From Purpureocillium takamizusanense (lineage: Eukaryota; Ascomycota; Sordariomycetes; Hypocreales; Ophiocordycipitaceae), in contig NC_063077.1 in NCBI RefSeq assembly GCF_022605165.1, positions 992,001-1,056,000 of the forward strand: DNA of 64,000 nucleotides, written 5' to 3'. Position numbers and translations under genes: made by a program. Below the pieces are notes generated by a model. That model made no database searches. It saw nothing but the letters and a program-made list of their open reading frames with translations, and had not been told where the DNA came from. Shown in pieces: positions 33,474 to 44,483 of this stretch; positions within the stretch are counted from its first letter, which is position 1; each line of letters opens with the position of its first letter.

Positions 33474-35928
33474 TTACCTGAAGCGCGCTCGGCAACGTCC
33501 CATAACCTCGCCTTGGCACACCAGCTCGGCGCTGAACTCGGAGCCGTCGAGCGTCAGGTAAATGTCGAAGTAGACACGGTAGAACGTGCCTTGCGGGGTG
33601 TCCATCCGCTCAAAGTCCTTTTCCAGGTTTTTGCGCGAGAGGTCCGAGGTAAGGGTGACGACTTCCTTGATGCCTACTCACGGTTAGTGTCAGGTGTAGA
33701 GCCATTCATCACGGATAAACTCACGAGGGTCCTTGGTGTACTCCGGGCAGACATCGTCATCGCACGCATACAACACATCCTCGTACATGAGCGTGGCGCC
33801 AGGGGCGACCTGCCGGAAAAAGGACACTTTGACCGGCTCGCCGTTCTTGACCTTTTGCCCCTTCTGCACGAAAATCTGTCGCGTGAACTTGCACCGATCC
33901 TTGCCGTCCAGTGAGGGCACGCGATACGCCTCCGGATGGTACCCTTCCTTGAAGGGCTGCAGCGTCGCCATGAGGTAATGCCGACGGGCCACGCGATGGG
34001 TGATGATACGCTCCGTGATGCCGGCAGTGACAGCGCCCTTGACGATGGCGGCCACAGAGTCCATGGGGCGGACGACCTTGGATTGGAACTGCGGGGGCAC
34101 GTGGAGCTTGATCTGCTGGAACAAGTACTCCGACGCACCGAAGCCACCGACGACAAGAATGTTCTGTAGTGTGCGGTTTTGCGCCTGGATGGCGATGATC
34201 TGGTTGCGCACCAGCTCGAGGATGCGGTTGACCACCGGCTCGAAGCACTGCAGAATCTCTTCGTTGGTAAAAGTCATGTATCCCTCCTCGATACCGGCTT
34301 CGGGGAACTCGGCCTCGATGCCCACATCGACGGCCCATTTTTGACCGTTGTTGCGGAAGTCGGCCTTGATGCGGTTTTCAAAGTCCATGATGCACTTAGC
34401 GTAGACTCGGCCAGCGGTCTTGGACCCGTCCGGCAGCTTCATCTTGCGGATCTTGGTGCGCAGGATGTTGCTGAAGTTGCGATTCAGGGCGGTGGAGCCG
34501 CACGAGTCTCCAGATCCCGCCGTGCACTCGGCAACAGTGAAGGGGTTCTCCTCCTCGACTTCATAGGCGATCAAATCCACAGTGCCGCCACCGCAGTCGA
34601 CAATGAGCACCGCGTCGTGGACCTTGAGGTTCAGCAGACCAGTCTTTGAGCAGAAAAGAGCGGCAGCTTCGGGCTCGGAAATGAGCGTTAGGCGGTTGTC
34701 GTTCTCGTCGCGGAGGAATCCGGCCTGGATAGCGGCAGCACGCGTCGCCGCCTTGCCGGCGTCGTTCCAGATGGCGGGCACCGTTAGGTAGTACCGAATG
34801 TTGCGCTCCTCGCGGTTGAAAACCTCGCCCAGTGTCTTCTGCAACGCCGACCGCATAGCCTGACGCAGCTTGAAAAGGTAGTCGGCCGCGACATCGATTT
34901 CGGACTTGCCCGGGGGCAGGGGGGGCAGGTTGATGGGGTCAATGTACGTGTTGCCGCTGAGCATGAGCTGCAGCTTGAACCACTCGACCTTTTGCACGCC
35001 GGGCTTGGGGTAGCCCGTCGGGGCCAGGGCGTCGGCGATATCGGGGCCCCAGCCCACGACCTTCTGATACTGGTCGTAGTACAGAACGGTTGGGATCTGC
35101 AAAGGGTGCGTTAGCGGTGACGGAGCCATGTCCAACGCGCCGGGAATTCACCTTTTGCTTGGTGTACGAGCCAGCACCAGGCCACTCCGTGATGATGTCC
35201 TCCTTGGCCTCATTGTTGGTCGCAAAGGCAAATGCGACGCCAGAGAAAGTGGTGCCCTGAGAAGGTGGTTAGCCGCAATCACATACATGTGCGCCGCCGT
35301 TGTCCTCATCGGCGGGAAAGGGGGTTTCGGGATGACTGACGAAATCAATGCCGACAATCAGTTGAGCCTTGCTTTTGCTCGCGCCCTCAACCTCGGCGGC
35401 GGGGTTGGTTCTCTGGTACTGCTGGGCGATGGGACCTCCAGCGGGGGGCGGTGCGCCGGGAGGATATCCCTGCTGGCCACCAAAGCCGGGGGGACCACCA
35501 CCGGGCGCGGGAGCTCCCATCGGCGGCGGCCCCTGGCCCATAGGGTTCATGTTCGGCGGGTAGCCGACGGGAGCGCCTGTGTTGATGGGAGGCGGCCCTC
35601 CGGCCATCTGGCTCGGCGGAGTGCGGTTGAGGGGTCCGGGATGAGGGCTGGTGCGGTCGACGGGGGCGCCGGGAGGGCCCTGAGGATAGTTGGCCGTGTA
35701 GCTGGGCGGCCGGTTGCCTGGGCCTGGGTGGTTCATGGGGAGACTGGTCGTCGACGACGAGGCGCCGAGGGGAGGCGTCGGGCCGGGGTGCGGAATCTGC
35801 TGGTGTTGAGGTATTTGACCGGGCGGCGGGGTGCTGGCGGGAGGGACCCCGTCGGTGGTCTGGATGCTTGCGGCTGATTTGCGTTTCCCGAACCCGAAGC
35901 CTTTGAGGCGGGAGTTCATAGAGCTCAT
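33474..35928 (-). CDS. Hsp70-like ATPase of the HSPA12 type with a proline/glycine-rich N-terminus
   Basis: Four exons, 35928-35341, 35256-35152, 35096-33725 and 33673-33474, give 754 residues. The first 190 residues are a proline-, glycine- and glutamine-rich low-complexity arm. The actin-like ATPase then begins VGIDFGTTFSGVAFAFA (phosphate-1), continues with IPTVLYYD, HDAVLIVDCGGGTVDLIAYE (phosphate-2) and the adenosine motif ILVVGGFGASEYLFQQI. The C-terminal part (about 640-754) lacks a canonical Hsp70 peptide-binding domain. This pattern fits HSPA12-like proteins, which are expanded in filamentous fungi. ATP binding is expected; chaperone activity is not shown. The GTCAGT donor of intron 1 is non-consensus but is the only GT that joins VGIDF to GTTFSG. 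The start at MSSMNSRLKGFGFG is the most plausible of several in-frame ATGs. Confidence 0.92.
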
Positions 35929-38754
35929 ATGGAAAAGCGAGGGAGGGAAAGGACAAAACGGGGCAGATGGGAATGGGAAGGGGGAGAGGAGGCGGAGGGA
36001 CTCGAGAAAGCCCTGACCTGACGGGACGGAGCTGAGCAACAGCCGCAAAAGACGGGGGAGGGACTTGGGCTGGGGGCGCGCGTCTGGCGGCGGCGGGGGC
36101 GGCGAGCGTACGTGCGTGCGTGTGTGCGTGCGTGCGAAGAGGAGAAAGAGAGAACGGATGGAGGCGTTGACGGGTGAGCCACACGACAGGACTGGGGTCA
36201 GGGCCCGGGTCGGGTCAGAAATTAGCAGCCCTGGGCGAATGGGGGTGGGCTGCTTGGGCGCGCCGCTGGCCTGTGGGCTGAGCCGCAGGCCGGGACGAAG
36301 CGCTGAGGTGTAAGCTGGCAGCGACGGGTTTTGTGGTTCCGCGTGGCTGAAGGCGATGGAGCTGATGATGGGAGGGGATGGATGGATGGATGGGGGGTGG
36401 TGAATGGCGGGCGGTGGCGGCAGGGCCTGGCTGACTCTGACTGACTCTCTGGAGGGGTCTGTTTGGCCCGATACCTCTAGGCGGCGTCGTAAATGGGGAG
36501 GTATCCGTGGGGCGGTTGCACGTACTGTACCTATGTATGCGCCGGGAGGTAGTGGTTATAGTAGGAGCAAACTGAGGCGCCGTTCGGCCAAAGACGCACG
36601 AGGAGCGAGGCCGGAGAATGCGCACGAGGCCGGCGAGGATGATGCGATCCTGCAATGGCGAGATGTCGATGAAGAAGACGATGATGAATGCTGCGCGCGC
36701 GTCGTGCGGCTGATAAATCTGTTGCGCGGCGGGGTCGTCAGTCAGGTCCATCCATCCAGTCCAGCAGGGCAGCCGGTCGCTGCCCATCAAGTCCTCCTCA
36801 TCCTCAACCGGCGAGAATGTACTAAGATGGGGCCAGCCCTCTTTCATCCGCCCAGTCAAAGAGCCCAAGCTAACACCAGGTGCGAGGTCCTGCAGCATGG
36901 CCTCACACACAGTAGCTTCGACTCTGCCGACAAGAGTCCTCCTCATCTGCCTGGTGTGTGCAGACCATCAGGTCGAAGATGATGGTACCGTCAGACCTGC
37001 AGTGGTTGGCTACTAACCTGCTACCAGGTGCTCCGTATCCGTGCCTACTAGTACTAGGCCCACAGGAAAGACGGCGCAGCTGGCCAGAGACGTCGACAGC
37101 TCCCCACGTTTTCCAAATCTCGTCGCCTCTTGGGAGACCTGCTGGGCTATTGGGCACTGCGGCGACGGGACTGACTCCTGAGCGTTGCCTCGCTACGAAC
37201 TTGATGCGCCCAAGACGACCGTCCCCTGGGCGGAGGCCGAGCCCGGGGTTACTACTGTGAATAGTATGTGGGTTCCGCGACGAAGAGCAGAAACCCCGGA
37301 CCTAAAGAATACCCTCAATGGCCCCTCTCGACTCTTCGCAAGCCGGGGCGAGCCGTTGGATAACGACATCGGGCAGCTGGCGTTGTTGCGCAACACAAGG
37401 TCCGCCTGCACGTCCTCGACTCCATTGTGGGTGGGGTTGGGTCTGAGACGCACAGGACTTCCATCTAGGACTTGCGCCACCTCGAGGACCTCGTGGGCGG
37501 GGTAAGGCAGCCGGCCAGGTATCGAAGGCCTCGTGTTTTCTGTGGGCGGCCTGTTATGTTAGTAGCAGTTGGGCCTGGCCTCTCATGGTGGCGTATCCAC
37601 ATCGGCCAGGGATTCGTCCATCCACTCAAGCTCCCGACGCCCAGAATAGTATGCGTTCGAAGCCCTCGCACATCATCTGCGTGGTACCCAAGGCCGCAAG
37701 TTGAAGTACCGGCAAGACATAGGGACAGAGGCTGCCCTGTGCGGACAACGATGCGCTGCGCTTGTCTTGTTCATTCATCCGGATCCGCAGCGGCCACGGC
37801 AATCGTCTGTACGCACTTGTCGCGCTTTGTGCATCGCTGACGCTGGGTATGAAGTCATCCGTTCATCCTTGAGGCTGACCGACCGCCGGGTATCGCTCTG
37901 GCGTCCGTTGGCGCAGCCCAGTGTCAACCCATCGGCACAGACCACGTGCCAGGCGAGCTTGCTTGTCCTGACTCGACTCCAGAGCGATTGCACCGTGCAC
38001 GCAAACGAAACACTTTGCCAGGGCCAAGCCATGTGGCACTCATTGTCCCGTCTGCGATGGAACCCAACCCGTCGTCGCGAGTCTCAGACGTCAACGTTTT
38101 GGATCGGCTGGTGGCTTAGGGGGCTGACTCCTGCATCGCCTCGCTCTCCATTCTGTCAGACTAGTGACGATCGATCCGCCGTCCTGACTGGCTTGGAAGG
38201 CCAAGATGAGACTCTGATTGCGAAAACCGTCTTGCAGTGTTGCTGGGCCTGGCTCAGCCGCAGGAAACAACCCTGCACGTGACCAACTGTCTTTCGACTT
38301 CGACCGGCCCCGAGTGTCCCGTTTGTGAGTTTTATGTCCTGAAGAGTACGGTGATGGCCGCATCGTTAGGCCTGGCGCCTTGTGCTGTATGCTGCGAGGG
38401 GGAAGGAGATGTTCTGGGTGAGGATAATCGTCCGCACGACGAACAGGTGGGAGAGGGTGTCCTTAACTCGTTACCCACAGGTAGGTATTAATGCCATTGC
38501 CTGTGTACGAAATAGACCGGTCGCTCGCTCTTGCCTCCCGATGCTCCCCCTTGAGCGTTCCTTCCAAAGTTCAGCTTGTAACCGTGCGCTTGCTTCCTCT
38601 GGAAGCCGGCGAGGAAGTCGCGACCGAGTATGTGCCCCGTACTTCATAGCTAGATTCTCCTGTGAAGGGGTCTGTACCGCTGGGGCCATGACATTCCTCG
38701 CGCCGTTGTCTTCCTCAGCCGGCCCCGCGCAAGCGATTCTGCGATGTGCTCGAG
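35929..38754. other. Long region without a recognised gene
   Basis: 2.8 kb between the Hsp70-like start and the transporter start. The left part holds the Hsp70-like promoter and GGAT tetramers (about 36375-36391). From about 36950 to 38700 the composition is less GC-rich than the surroundings, with short frames on both strands and no conserved block. It might contain a degraded gene or transposon remnant, but I see none that I can name. Confidence 0.4.
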
Positions 38755-40196
38755 ATGGACTTCTACCTCGCAAACCTCGTTGTCCTCTGTGCTATCAACA
38801 CGAGCCTCCTGTACTGCCAGCGTCGATGCAGAGTCCAGGCGGCCCTGCCCTCGATCAACGACACGGCCCGAGGAAGCGAAACATTACAATTGCATCGTGC
38901 TGGAAGCCTCCAAGCCCGTTTCCTAGTAGTCTACGCCTTTGCCGTCGCGGCCGACTGGCTCCAGGTCAGAGACTTCAGGAACTATTTAAATGAAGGGCAT
39001 GGGCTGACCTGCGACCAAGGGCCCCCACATATACGCCATTTACAAGTACGAGAAACATCTTCCCGAGGAGAGTGTTGCGCTTTTGTACGCCGCCGGATTC
39101 GTGTCCGGAGCTGCGAGCGCGCCAATGGTCGGGCAGCTGGCAGACCGGTTCGGCAGGCGGCTCGCATGCCAAATCTATTGCTTTGCGGCCTGTACATCAT
39201 GCTCGCTGATTCTACGTGACAGTCTATCCCTGCTTCTCCTAGGTCGTGTGTTCGGAGGAATCTCGACGACACTCCTGTTCAGCGTGTTTGAGGCTTGGAT
39301 GATTGCCGAATTCCACCGCCAGGGTCTAGACAGGTCAGGCACCTCCCTGGATCAGATCTTTGGACGCATGACACTGGTCAGCAGTACCGTGGCCATCGTT
39401 GCTGGAGTCGTCGGTAATATCTTGGTTGAAGCTACGGGTACTCGCCTCTGGCCCTTTGCTGTTAGTTCGCTGAGCGCTGTGGTTGCTTTTTGCACAATGT
39501 CGGTGCTCTGGCAAGAGAACTATGGCATTGTACCAGTGGGCAAAGGCCTCATCATCTGCCTACTTCACGGCGCGCGACAAGCTCTTTCGAACAGGCGAAT
39601 TGCGGCTTTGGGCCTTGCGTCGTGCTGTCTGGAAGGAGCCATGTACTTGTTTGTCTTCTTCTGGTCGGCTGCGCTCAAGAGCGCCCGAGTGCGTATTCGA
39701 CCAGACGAGGACGTGCCGTACGGGCTCATCTTCTCGTGCTTCATGTGCTCCATGGCATTGGGGTCGCTCATTTCACAAACGGTCAATGGAGTTTCCTCGG
39801 CCAAGACTGCGGCCACCAACTTGGTCATTGCGATGCTGGCTGCGAGTGCGAGTCTGTCTGGCGCCGCTGTACTTGACAATGAGCCACTTCTGTTTTGGAG
39901 TTTTTGCCTCCTTGAATTTTGCTTCGGAATCTACTTTCCAGCCATGGCTGCTCTCAAAAGTCAGTTTATCGAAGACGACTTTCGCGGCGCCGTCTACAGC
40001 TCCCTCAGGCTACCACTGAATTTATTTGTCGTGATCGCCCACAGTCTCGACTGCGAAGGTGAGTCGTTCAGGGAAGCAAAAGAAACCTAGCTAACAAGGC
40101 CGGACCGTAGGCGATAGCCATCGAAACCTCGTCTTTCTGGTACTTGCGGCCCTTTTAATGGGAGCTTCGCTGGTGAGCAGGATGTGCTTGATGTGA
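38755..40196 (+). CDS. Major facilitator, MFSD5/MOT2 (molybdate-anion transporter) type
   Basis: Three exons, 38755-38964, 39020-40058 and 40111-40196, give 444 residues. The N-terminus MDFYLANLVVLCAINTSLLY is the expected first helix. The first intron joins AVAADWLQ to GPHIYAIYKYEKHLPEES. The MFS loop motif appears as GQLADRFGRRLACQ between helices 2 and 3, followed by GRVFGGISTTLLFSVFEAWM, which is characteristic of the MFSD5 branch. About twelve hydrophobic helices follow; the last exon codes for the final one, NLVFLVLAALLMGASLVS. Known members of this family import molybdate, but fungal members have not all been tested, so the substrate is inferred. Codon use is visibly less GC-biased than in neighbouring genes. 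Both introns have CTAAC- or CTGAC-like branch sites near their acceptors. Confidence 0.9.
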
Positions 40197-42129
40197 GTGG
40201 GCAATGGGGGGCCTTCACAATGAGCGCATGATGAGACAACCTGACACGATAACGGACTACCGACGCTGGAATGAAGCAGAGTCATTGGCCTCGCTGACAA
40301 GAGCGCGATTTTTTGGGGTTGGAGTCGGACCTACTTACTTTCGCTGCCGCCCCAGTTTCCCCATGGGTCAGGTGGACTCAGGGGAGGAGGGGGGGGGGTT
40401 CTCTGCTTGAATTGTGTGCCATGCGGAGTTTGGCGACCGAAGACAAGGTAGTGACGAACAATGCCTGCAGTTAAGCTTGTGAAATCATTCGCTTATACAT
40501 AAGGGGTTTGAGGGCGTGGGATCACCATTGTCTTGCAATGTTGGTCGTGTCACTGACAGTCCAATGAGCTGGTGACGGAAGGTACGTTGGTAGGCGGTAT
40601 GTGCCTGAGGGCGATTCGCCAATCGCTGCAGATGGCGCGGACCAGCGCGTCCCCAACCACGATGATGCACTGAGATGAAGGGAGCTGCCCGGAAGCCAAT
40701 TTGTGCACCGGGTCGGGTCAGACCTTAGACACGCGACGTTCGAAGCAGCGCCACCCCTTGCGAGAAGGCCAAGCAGTCCAAGCCAACCTACTCTCCACCC
40801 ATCTTTCTCCTGCCCACTCGCCAACCCAGCACGACCAGCAGTGCTACTTATTACTACGGACGACACTGGCCGAACACAGGTTGAGGCCTTGGCGCTTGCA
40901 CCGTCGACGTTGACGCTCGTTCTGTTGCATCAGAAACGGTAGCAATTAGCACCTGACTCGTCCAGGTGGGACGGCGGGCAAGCGCTGCAGACAGCTCTCA
41001 CCAAGGACCGACGCCGATCGCCAGGAACAAGAACGATTTCAGCGTCGCATCTGCCGTCGTCGGCCGTCCCTCGGACAGATCCAGACGCGGCCGCAGCCGC
41101 AGTCGCATGCCGTGCCGCCGACGCCGCCGGAGGCGTCGATCCTAGCCAGCTAGCCACCTACATGCCGATATACGTACGCGCAAAAGCACGACCCCGACCG
41201 TGAAGTCGTCCATCCCTCACGTAAAGCGAGGGTGAGCCAGCTCGCCCGCCCGCCCGCCCGCCCGCCCGCCCGCCTCTCGACTCGTGACAGCGCCGGGGGT
41301 GGTGCCACGGTGCTTTGCTGGTCGTGACTGAGATCCACTGGCATAGACGGACGGGGATTGAGAGCACGGGGAAATCCGGACAAATACGTCGGCGGCTTCT
41401 GAGGGCATTCGACCAGGCGCGCGCGACAGTTGTCGGAGCCGGAGATCGGGGCCACGGCCACCGCGCACCCACTCCAGAACGGGGGGACGCGGCGCCAGAT
41501 GCGGAAACCAAGGTCCGCCAGTGGTAGGCGATGTCGACTGACGGGACGGGGCATCTGGCCGGTGGTGATAGTGGCGGTTGCGGCAATTGTAAGTCAGCGC
41601 TCCTCGTCCTCGTCGTCCTCCTTGCACACCGCGACAAGACTACAAGGCCAAACCAAGCATGCTCCCTCCCTGCTGGTTGCGGCAACGTCGAAAAGAAGCC
41701 GGCCCCCCGAGAGCTCACGCCACGCCAACTCTGGCCGCGACGTGAGGCTGCGCTAGTGGAACAGCTCTCGGCGATTCTCGATGCTGGGCCCCCGCAATGG
41801 AGCCAAACACCCCTCCATGTCCTGGGCCGCCGGCCGCCCATTGGCACCACTTGCATCACCATCACGGCCGTCATAATTAAGTTGCTGCAGTATATTACCC
41901 AGACGCTCGCCGCTAACACTGCAGCAAGCTGGCGCAGCTCGTGCTCCACGACGCCAAGCTTCGTCTCCTCCAGCTCGCCTCGCCCGTCGCCGTTTTCTTC
42001 TCTCACCACTCTCCTCGCCTCCCGCCCAGACCTTGTGCTTCGCCTGCCGCCGATTCCCTCGACATTGGGCCCGTTTGCCTGAATCCCGCCCCCTTCCCGA
42101 CCGTCCCACCCGCGTCCCATCCACTCACC
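40197..42129. other. Intergenic region with simple repeats
   Basis: 1.9 kb between the transporter stop and the glucokinase start. A GCCC tetramer run lies at 41244-41274. The frames at 41158-42222 on the minus strand are low-complexity and cross the glucokinase start, so they are unlikely to be real. The final 250 bases are pyrimidine-rich and probably the glucokinase leader. Confidence 0.45.
41244..41274. repeat. GCCC tetranucleotide run
   Basis: About 7.5 consecutive GCCC units in the region upstream of glucokinase. Confidence 0.85.
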
Positions 42130-43738
42130 ATGGCGCTCGCAGCCGAAACGAAGCGGGTTGTCGCGCAGTTTGACTTTTCCGACAGCGATGTCGACCTTCA
42201 CGTCAAGGAGTTCTTGCGACAAATGGGTAAGTCGTCAGACGACGCGCCCGGGCGTTCCGCACGCAAGCGCAGCTGGTGGGGGAACTATAGCTCACCTTCA
42301 CACACAGACGAGGGGCTGGAAAAAGATGGCACCAGCCTGAGCCAGATCCCCACTTACGTCACCGGAGTCCCAAACGGCACAGAAAAGGTACATCATTGTG
42401 AAGCTTCGGACTCAATGCTCGCGTGCCGCGCTGACTTGGAATGTGCTGCGCTCCCAATAGGGTCTGTACATGGCCGTCGACCTTGGCGGAACCAACTTTC
42501 GCGTTTGCGCCATCCAGCTCAATGGCGACACGACCTTCAACCTGACCTACTCCAAGGTCGCGATTCCCCCAGAGCTTATGGTGGCCAAGACATCGTCGGA
42601 GCTCTTTGCTTTTCTCGCTAAGCAGATTGAGGTATTCCTCAAAGACCATCATGCTGAGCGTTTTGCCAGCAACGCCAACGAACACATCTTCCGCCTCGGC
42701 TTCACATTCAGCTTCCCAGTCAAGCAGCTGGCAATCAACAAGGGCCTGCTCATAAGATGGACAAAGGGCTTTGACATCCCCGAGGCGGTCGGCAAGGATG
42801 TGTGTGCCCTCCTGCAGACTGAGATTGACAAGCTCGGTCTGCCGGTCAAGGTGGCTGCCCTGGTCAACGATACCGTTGGCACGCTCATGGCGCGTTCCTA
42901 CACGTCGAACGGCAAGCATCGATCCCTCATGGGTGCCATTTTCGGCACTGGCACCAACGGTGCGTATATTGAGAAGACGGCCAACATCAAAAAGCCGATC
43001 GAGGGCGAGTACGACACGTCAACCGGTGAGATGGTTGTCAACACCGAGTGGGGGTCGTTTGATAACCAGCTCAATGTATTGCCGACGACGCCGTGGGACA
43101 AGGCACTCGATCTCGAAACGCCCAACCCCGGCTTCCAGATGTTTGAGAAGCGAATCTCCGGCATGTTCCTCGGCGAGCTGGTGCGCCTGGCGATTGTGGA
43201 CATGATGAAGAATGAAGAAATCTCCCTGTTCAGGGACATCAATTCGAGCTTCAATGACTGGATGACGACCACTAGCATTCCCAAGGAGTCGGGTCTGCTT
43301 AGGACGGGAGGTCTGGATAGCGCCATCCTGTCTGTCGCCGCCGCGGATAACAGCCCAGACCTGTCAACACTGCGGCAGTCTCTCGAGAACGACCTCCACG
43401 TGTACAACCCCGCCCTAGAGGACGCCCAAGCCTTCAAGGCCGTCGCCGGTGCCGTCGTCCGCCGCGCGGCGCGCATGTCGGCTGTCGCCATCGGCGCCAT
43501 CGCCCTGAGGTCGGGCCTGCTCGACGACCCCAAGGAGGAAGTGCTGGATATTGGCGTGGACGGCAGCCTGGTGGAGCACTACCCCTTCTTCCGCGAGATG
43601 ATCTACGAGGCTCTCCCGGCAGTCGAGGGTGTTGGCGCCGCCGGTGCCAAGAAGATTCGCATCGGCATCGCTAAGGACGGCAGCGGCGTCGGCGCCGCGC
43701 TCATCGCGCTCGTGGCGCAGCAGCAGCAAGGAAAATGA
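42130..43738 (+). CDS. glk1: Glucokinase (hexokinase family)
   Basis: Three exons, 42130-42226, 42308-42387 and 42461-43738, give 484 residues. The first exon ends at VKEFLRQM, the second encodes DEGLEKDGTSLSQIPTYVTG and VPNGTEK, and the third opens with the phosphate-1 motif MAVDLGGTNFRVCAIQLNG. Other hexokinase marks are LGFTFSFPVKQLAINKG with RWTKGFDIP (sugar binding), VALVNDTVGTLMA in the slightly variant form AALVNDTVGTLMA (catalytic Asp), GAIFGTGTNGAYIEK and the C-terminal GVDGSLVEHYPFFREMI. The early residues and loops resemble filamentous-fungal glucokinases more than hexokinase I. The enzyme phosphorylates glucose with ATP at the entry to glycolysis in the cytosol. Two short 5' introns of 81 and 73 nt are typical of this gene in related fungi, which is family knowledge. 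Confidence 0.96.
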
Positions 43739-44319
43739 GCCGAGACGAGCATCAAGCGTGCCCAAGTGGCCCATGGGTGAGGCCGTGGCATAGTTATACG
43801 CCTGGCCTAACATGGTGGCAACGACGGGGCTACGCTAGAAATACGACGAGGGGTTGTCCTGGAACAGCCCTTATTGTGGGTGCTGGTGCTCGGGCTCTGG
43901 CGTTACTTGTATGATTGATGGTGTCTGAGGCTACATGAGGAAAACAACACTTCAAAGCATGGAATGGAAGGGAGGGGGAGTTCTATCACGACGCCGTGTA
44001 CGAAGCGTCCATCATCTACATACGTTTATAAAGAATACCGTACAAGATGTTACCCAAGTGAGCTCGGTTCTTTGGTAGTTGACGGCGTGAGTGCCATTGC
44101 CAACCCAGGTCGCAGGATGTCCAGCGGGAGTGTCTTTACAGTCTCTGGCACATCGGTCTACAGCGGCCGCGTGTGCCGTCCATTCACCCTCCCCTCCGTT
44201 GTTCTCAGAGGATAGCCTCGCCGTCAGCCCATGCTATGATACGCCTGTTCTCATAACGCTGTGACATAGTACTAATGCGCACCTCGCCGCACCTGTCCTC
44301 GCGCGGCCACGTGTCGCGC
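43739..44319. other. Convergent 3' spacer
   Basis: 580 bases between the glucokinase and PPTase stop codons. No gene is seen; both 3' untranslated regions are expected here. Confidence 0.5.
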
Positions 44320-44452
44320 CTATGTCTGCCTGTCCGCCGCTTCTGCCTCGACGAGCACCTGCTCCAGGTCGAGCTGCACAAACGGGCTCGCCAACGTGTC
44401 CGCTGTTGCGTCTTCTTCACCTTGCTCGCCGCCGCTGGCGCAATCACGCTGC

Positions 44453-44483
<31 letters not shown>

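Noticed and set aside
36215..36946. Minus-strand open frame of 243 codons upstream of the Hsp70-like gene
   Set aside because: The sequence is rich in proline, histidine and serine from GGAT-type repeats, with no conserved block; likely promoter DNA.
37193..37480. Minus-strand open frame of 95 codons with fairly even composition
   Set aside because: It looks somewhat protein-like, but has no partner exons, signal or known motif; a remnant gene cannot be shown.
41158..42222. Minus-strand open frame of 354 codons
   Set aside because: It runs through the GCCC repeat and overlaps the glucokinase start; no motif.
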